Below are positions 61,876 through 64,000 of a stretch of 64,000 nucleotides of DNA, piece after piece (position 1 is the first letter of the stretch; each line of letters starts with the position of its first letter). This stretch comes from Vibrio hepatarius. GTDB taxonomy: Bacteria; Pseudomonadota; Gammaproteobacteria; Enterobacterales; Vibrionaceae. The stretch lies in the NCBI RefSeq assembly GCF_011806575.1, contig NZ_JAATOO010000001.1, forward strand, positions 280,554 to 344,553, given 5' to 3'. The notes beneath the pieces are model-generated. The model made no database searches. It saw only the letters and a list, made by a program, of their open reading frames with translations, and was not told where the DNA came from. The translations under genes and the position numbers were made by a program.

Positions 61876-63090
61876 ATGCAAAATATCGGGATGTCGTCAA
61901 AACTCGACAATGTCTGCTATGACATTAGGGGTCCTGTACTCAAACATGCTAAACGCATGGAGGAAGAAGGGCATAAAATACTAAAGCTGAACATTGGGAA
62001 CCCCGCCCCATTTGGCTTTGACGCCCCTGACGAAATCCTGGTCGATGTAATCCGTAACCTGCCAACTTCTCAGGGTTACTGTGATTCGAAAGGCATCTAC
62101 TCGGCTCGTAAGGCTGTCGTTCAGCACTATCAACGTAAAGGTATCCGCTCGCTGGATGTAGAAGACGTATACATCGGTAATGGCGCATCTGAACTGATCG
62201 TCATGTCGATGCAAGCCTTGTTGGACAACGGCGACGAAATGCTAGTACCAGCACCGGATTACCCACTTTGGACGGCCTCGGTGTCTCTGTCTGGTGGTAA
62301 AGCGGTACATTATCTGTGTGATGAGGAAGCAGATTGGTACCCAGATCTTGATGACATCAAAAAGAAAATCACGCCAAAAACGCGCGGTATTGTTCTGATC
62401 AACCCGAACAACCCAACAGGCGCGGTGTACAGCCGTGATTTCCTATTGGAAGTGGTCGAAATTGCGCGCAAACACAAGCTGATCATTTTCGCCGATGAAA
62501 TCTACGACAAAGTGCTTTATGACGGCGCAACGCATACCTCTATCGCGACGTTGACCGAAGACGTACTGGTTGTGACCTTCAACGGTCTGTCCAAAGCGTA
62601 TCGCGTTTGTGGTTTCCGTGGCGGCTGGATGTTCCTGACAGGTCCAAAACATCAGGCGCAAGGTTACATTAACGGCTTAGAAATGCTCGCCTCAATGCGT
62701 TTGTGTGCCAACGTACCAATGCAGCACGCAATCCAGACGGCTTTGGGTGGCTACCAGAGCATCAACGAACTGATTCTTCCAGGTGGACGTCTACTGGAAC
62801 AACGCGACCGTGCTTATGAGCTGATCACCCAAATCCCTGGCGTTTCTTGTGTGAAGCCAAAGGGCGCGATGTACTTGTTCCCGAAAATCGACACTAAGAT
62901 GTACAACATCAAAGACGACCAGAAGATGGTGCTCGATTTCTTAATTCAAGAAAAAGTGTTGTTAGTACAAGGCACTGGCTTCAACTGGCCAAAACCAGAC
63001 CACTTCCGTATCGTGACATTACCGCACGTTGAAGATCTGGAAATGGCGATTGGACGCTTCGAGAGATTCTTGTCTACTTACCGCCAGTAG
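61876..63090 (+). CDS. alaA: Glutamate-pyruvate aminotransferase AlaA (YfbQ)
   Basis: A 404-residue fold-type I aminotransferase with the PLP lysine in FNGLSKAYRVCGFRGGW and INPNNPTGAVYSRDFLLE. It makes L-alanine from pyruvate and glutamate. The order alaA-yfbR next to men genes is close to that of enterobacteria. A terminator follows at 63118. Confidence 0.96.
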   Translation: MQNIGMSSKLDNVCYDIRGPVLKHAKRMEEEGHKILKLNIGNPAPFGFDAPDEILVDVIRNLPTSQGYCDSKGIYSARKAVVQHYQRKGIRSLDVEDVYIGNGASELIVMSMQALLDNGDEMLVPAPDYPLWTASVSLSGGKAVHYLCDEEADWYPDLDDIKKKITPKTRGIVLINPNNPTGAVYSRDFLLEVVEIARKHKLIIFADEIYDKVLYDGATHTSIATLTEDVLVVTFNGLSKAYRVCGFRGGWMFLTGPKHQAQGYINGLEMLASMRLCANVPMQHAIQTALGGYQSINELILPGGRLLEQRDRAYELITQIPGVSCVKPKGAMYLFPKIDTKMYNIKDDQKMVLDFLIQEKVLLVQGTGFNWPKPDHFRIVTLPHVEDLEMAIGRFERFLSTYRQ

Positions 63091-63117
63091 TAATTAGCGT
63101 CTAACTTTCATATGCTT

Positions 63118-63143
63118 AAAGGGTACTCATTGAGTACCCTTTT
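63118..63143 (+). terminator. Rho-independent terminator after alaA
   Basis: AAAGGGTACTCA / TGAGTACCCTTT stem with a T-run. Confidence 0.9.
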
Positions 63144-63163
63144 TCGTTTTCAGGGAGTCGTTT

Positions 63164-63763
63164 ATGTCAGAAGAAAAGCCAAAAGAAAGTCACTTTTTTG
63201 CCCATCTAGCACGTATGAAGCTCATTCAACGCTGGCCGTTGATGCGTTCGGTATCGACAGAAAACATTTCCGAGCACAGCTTACAGGTTGCCTTTGTCGC
63301 CCACGCATTAGCCGTTATTAAAAATAAGAAGTTTGGCGGTGATCTAAATCCAGAGAGGATTGCACTGCTTGGCATGTATCACGATACCAGTGAGGTGCTC
63401 ACTGGTGATTTGCCAACACCGGTCAAATACTTCAACCCAGAGATTGCAAAAGAGTACAAAAAGATCGAAGCGATCGCCGAAAAGCGCCTGCTCTCGATGC
63501 TACCGGAAGAACTCCACGAAGACTTTGCGCCGTATTTGGTCTCTGACGCTACACATCCGGAAGACGCCGCAATCGTCAAGCAAGCCGACACGATTTGCGC
63601 CTACCTTAAATGTTTAGAAGAACTGAGCGCGGGTAACCACGAGTATGCATTGGCGAAAAAGCGCCTTGATGTCACGCTCAAGGAACGCCACTCGCCAGAG
63701 ATGGAGTACTTTTTGACGATATTTGCCCCAAGCTTTGAGTTATCTTTAGACGAAATCAGTTAA
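63164..63763 (+). CDS. yfbR: HD-domain 5'-nucleotidase YfbR
   Basis: A 199-residue HD phosphohydrolase. Metal ligands are His in [14 protein letters not shown], His-Asp in [20 protein letters not shown], and Asp in [11 protein letters not shown]. It hydrolyses deoxyribonucleoside 5'-monophosphates. It precedes dgt by 129 bp, so dNTP clean-up genes are clustered. Confidence 0.95.
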   Translation: MSEEKPKESHFFAHLARMKLIQRWPLMRSVSTENISEHSLQVAFVAHALAVIKNKKFGGDLNPERIALLGMYHDTSEVLTGDLPTPVKYFNPEIAKEYKKIEAIAEKRLLSMLPEELHEDFAPYLVSDATHPEDAAIVKQADTICAYLKCLEELSAGNHEYALAKKRLDVTLKERHSPEMEYFLTIFAPSFELSLDEIS

Positions 63764-63892
63764 TCATGTTCAACTAGTGGCGGATAATAATAAGTAATTC
63801 AACGCCATCTCTGACATGCAACCGCGTAAAAGTTTACGCACAAACATGTATTTTAAAGAGTAAGTATTAAGAGTATTTCTGGAAGCCTGTTT

Positions 63893-64000
63893 ATGACGTT
63901 TAATATCAGCGATTTATGGTACGAACGCCACGACGACGAACACAAGATTCGCCGTGACGACCATCGTAGCCCTTTTCAGCGCGACCGAGCGCGTATTCTT
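63893..64000 (+). CDS. dgt: dGTPase (dNTP triphosphohydrolase), first 36 residues
   Basis: Start of a long frame cut by the window end. Its 36 residues include DLWYERHDDEHKIRRDDHRS and FQRDRARIL, the N-terminus typical of gamma-proteobacterial dGTP triphosphohydrolase (HD family). ATG at 63893; GGAAG lies 10 nt upstream. The HD motifs lie outside the window. Confidence 0.85.
   Translation, partial: MTFNISDLWYERHDDEHKIRRDDHRSPFQRDRARIL

Overview
The window looks like a piece of a Vibrio (Gammaproteobacteria) chromosome. Three blocks point that way: a complete menF-menD-menH-menB-menC-menE operon followed by alaA, yfbR and dgt; an ffs-atl-ybaY-tesB-decR block that matches the enterobacterial order; and a TIM44-like protein, DUF1244 protein and LplT/PlsC-type fusion typical of vibrios. 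No tRNA, rRNA, phage, IS element or CRISPR array was seen. The species cannot be fixed from sequence alone.

Layout. 0-5 kb: start of an RND-pump adaptor lipoprotein, LysR, GNAT, cupin, and a GH4 6-phospho-beta-glucosidase divergent from a LysR gene. 5-8.6 kb: a TRAP transporter operon (dctPQM) that continues into OsmC-like and GYD-domain genes. 8.8-14.4 kb: a probable D-glutamate utilisation locus (dgcN, dgcA, two polar amino-acid ABC permeases and a binding protein, with divergent LysR dgcR). The ATPase and a deacetylase are absent. 14.4-28.8 kb: by eye AT-richer than its flanks (not computed), an organosulfate/alcohol module. It has an AraC regulator, aldehyde dehydrogenase, GMC alcohol/sterol oxidase and acyl-CoA synthetase, facing an SdsA-type alkylsulfatase with its LysR gene, then a Ser-type sulfatase with its radical-SAM maturase and another LysR gene. 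Read as a pathway: sulfate ester to alcohol to aldehyde to acid to acyl-CoA.

29-33.8 kb: a GATE-domain membrane protein with a divergent Lrp gene; a probable second AccD (acetyl-CoA carboxylase beta subunit) with altered residues in a conserved loop, divergent from a LysR gene; and the scar of a ydiJ-like gene with its middle and end deleted. 33.8-42.5 kb: a second catabolic module with a six-gene operon (OpuC/YehXYZW-type ABC importer, nitrilase-fold amidohydrolase, MmgE/PrpD protein), a GlxA-type regulator, an alpha/beta hydrolase whose nucleophile serine is replaced by glycine, and a TIM-barrel amidohydrolase. Its substrate is unknown.

42.9-64 kb is mostly core genome: NYN-LOTUS protein, SRP RNA, atl, ybaY, tesB, decR with a divergent cysteine desulfhydrase-like gene, TIM44-like, TetR plus MFS-acyltransferase fusion, YeiH, a 57-residue membrane protein, the menaquinone operon, alaA, yfbR and the start of dgt. 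Overall a core backbone carries several transporter-plus-catabolism cassettes, most with their own LysR, AraC or Lrp regulator.
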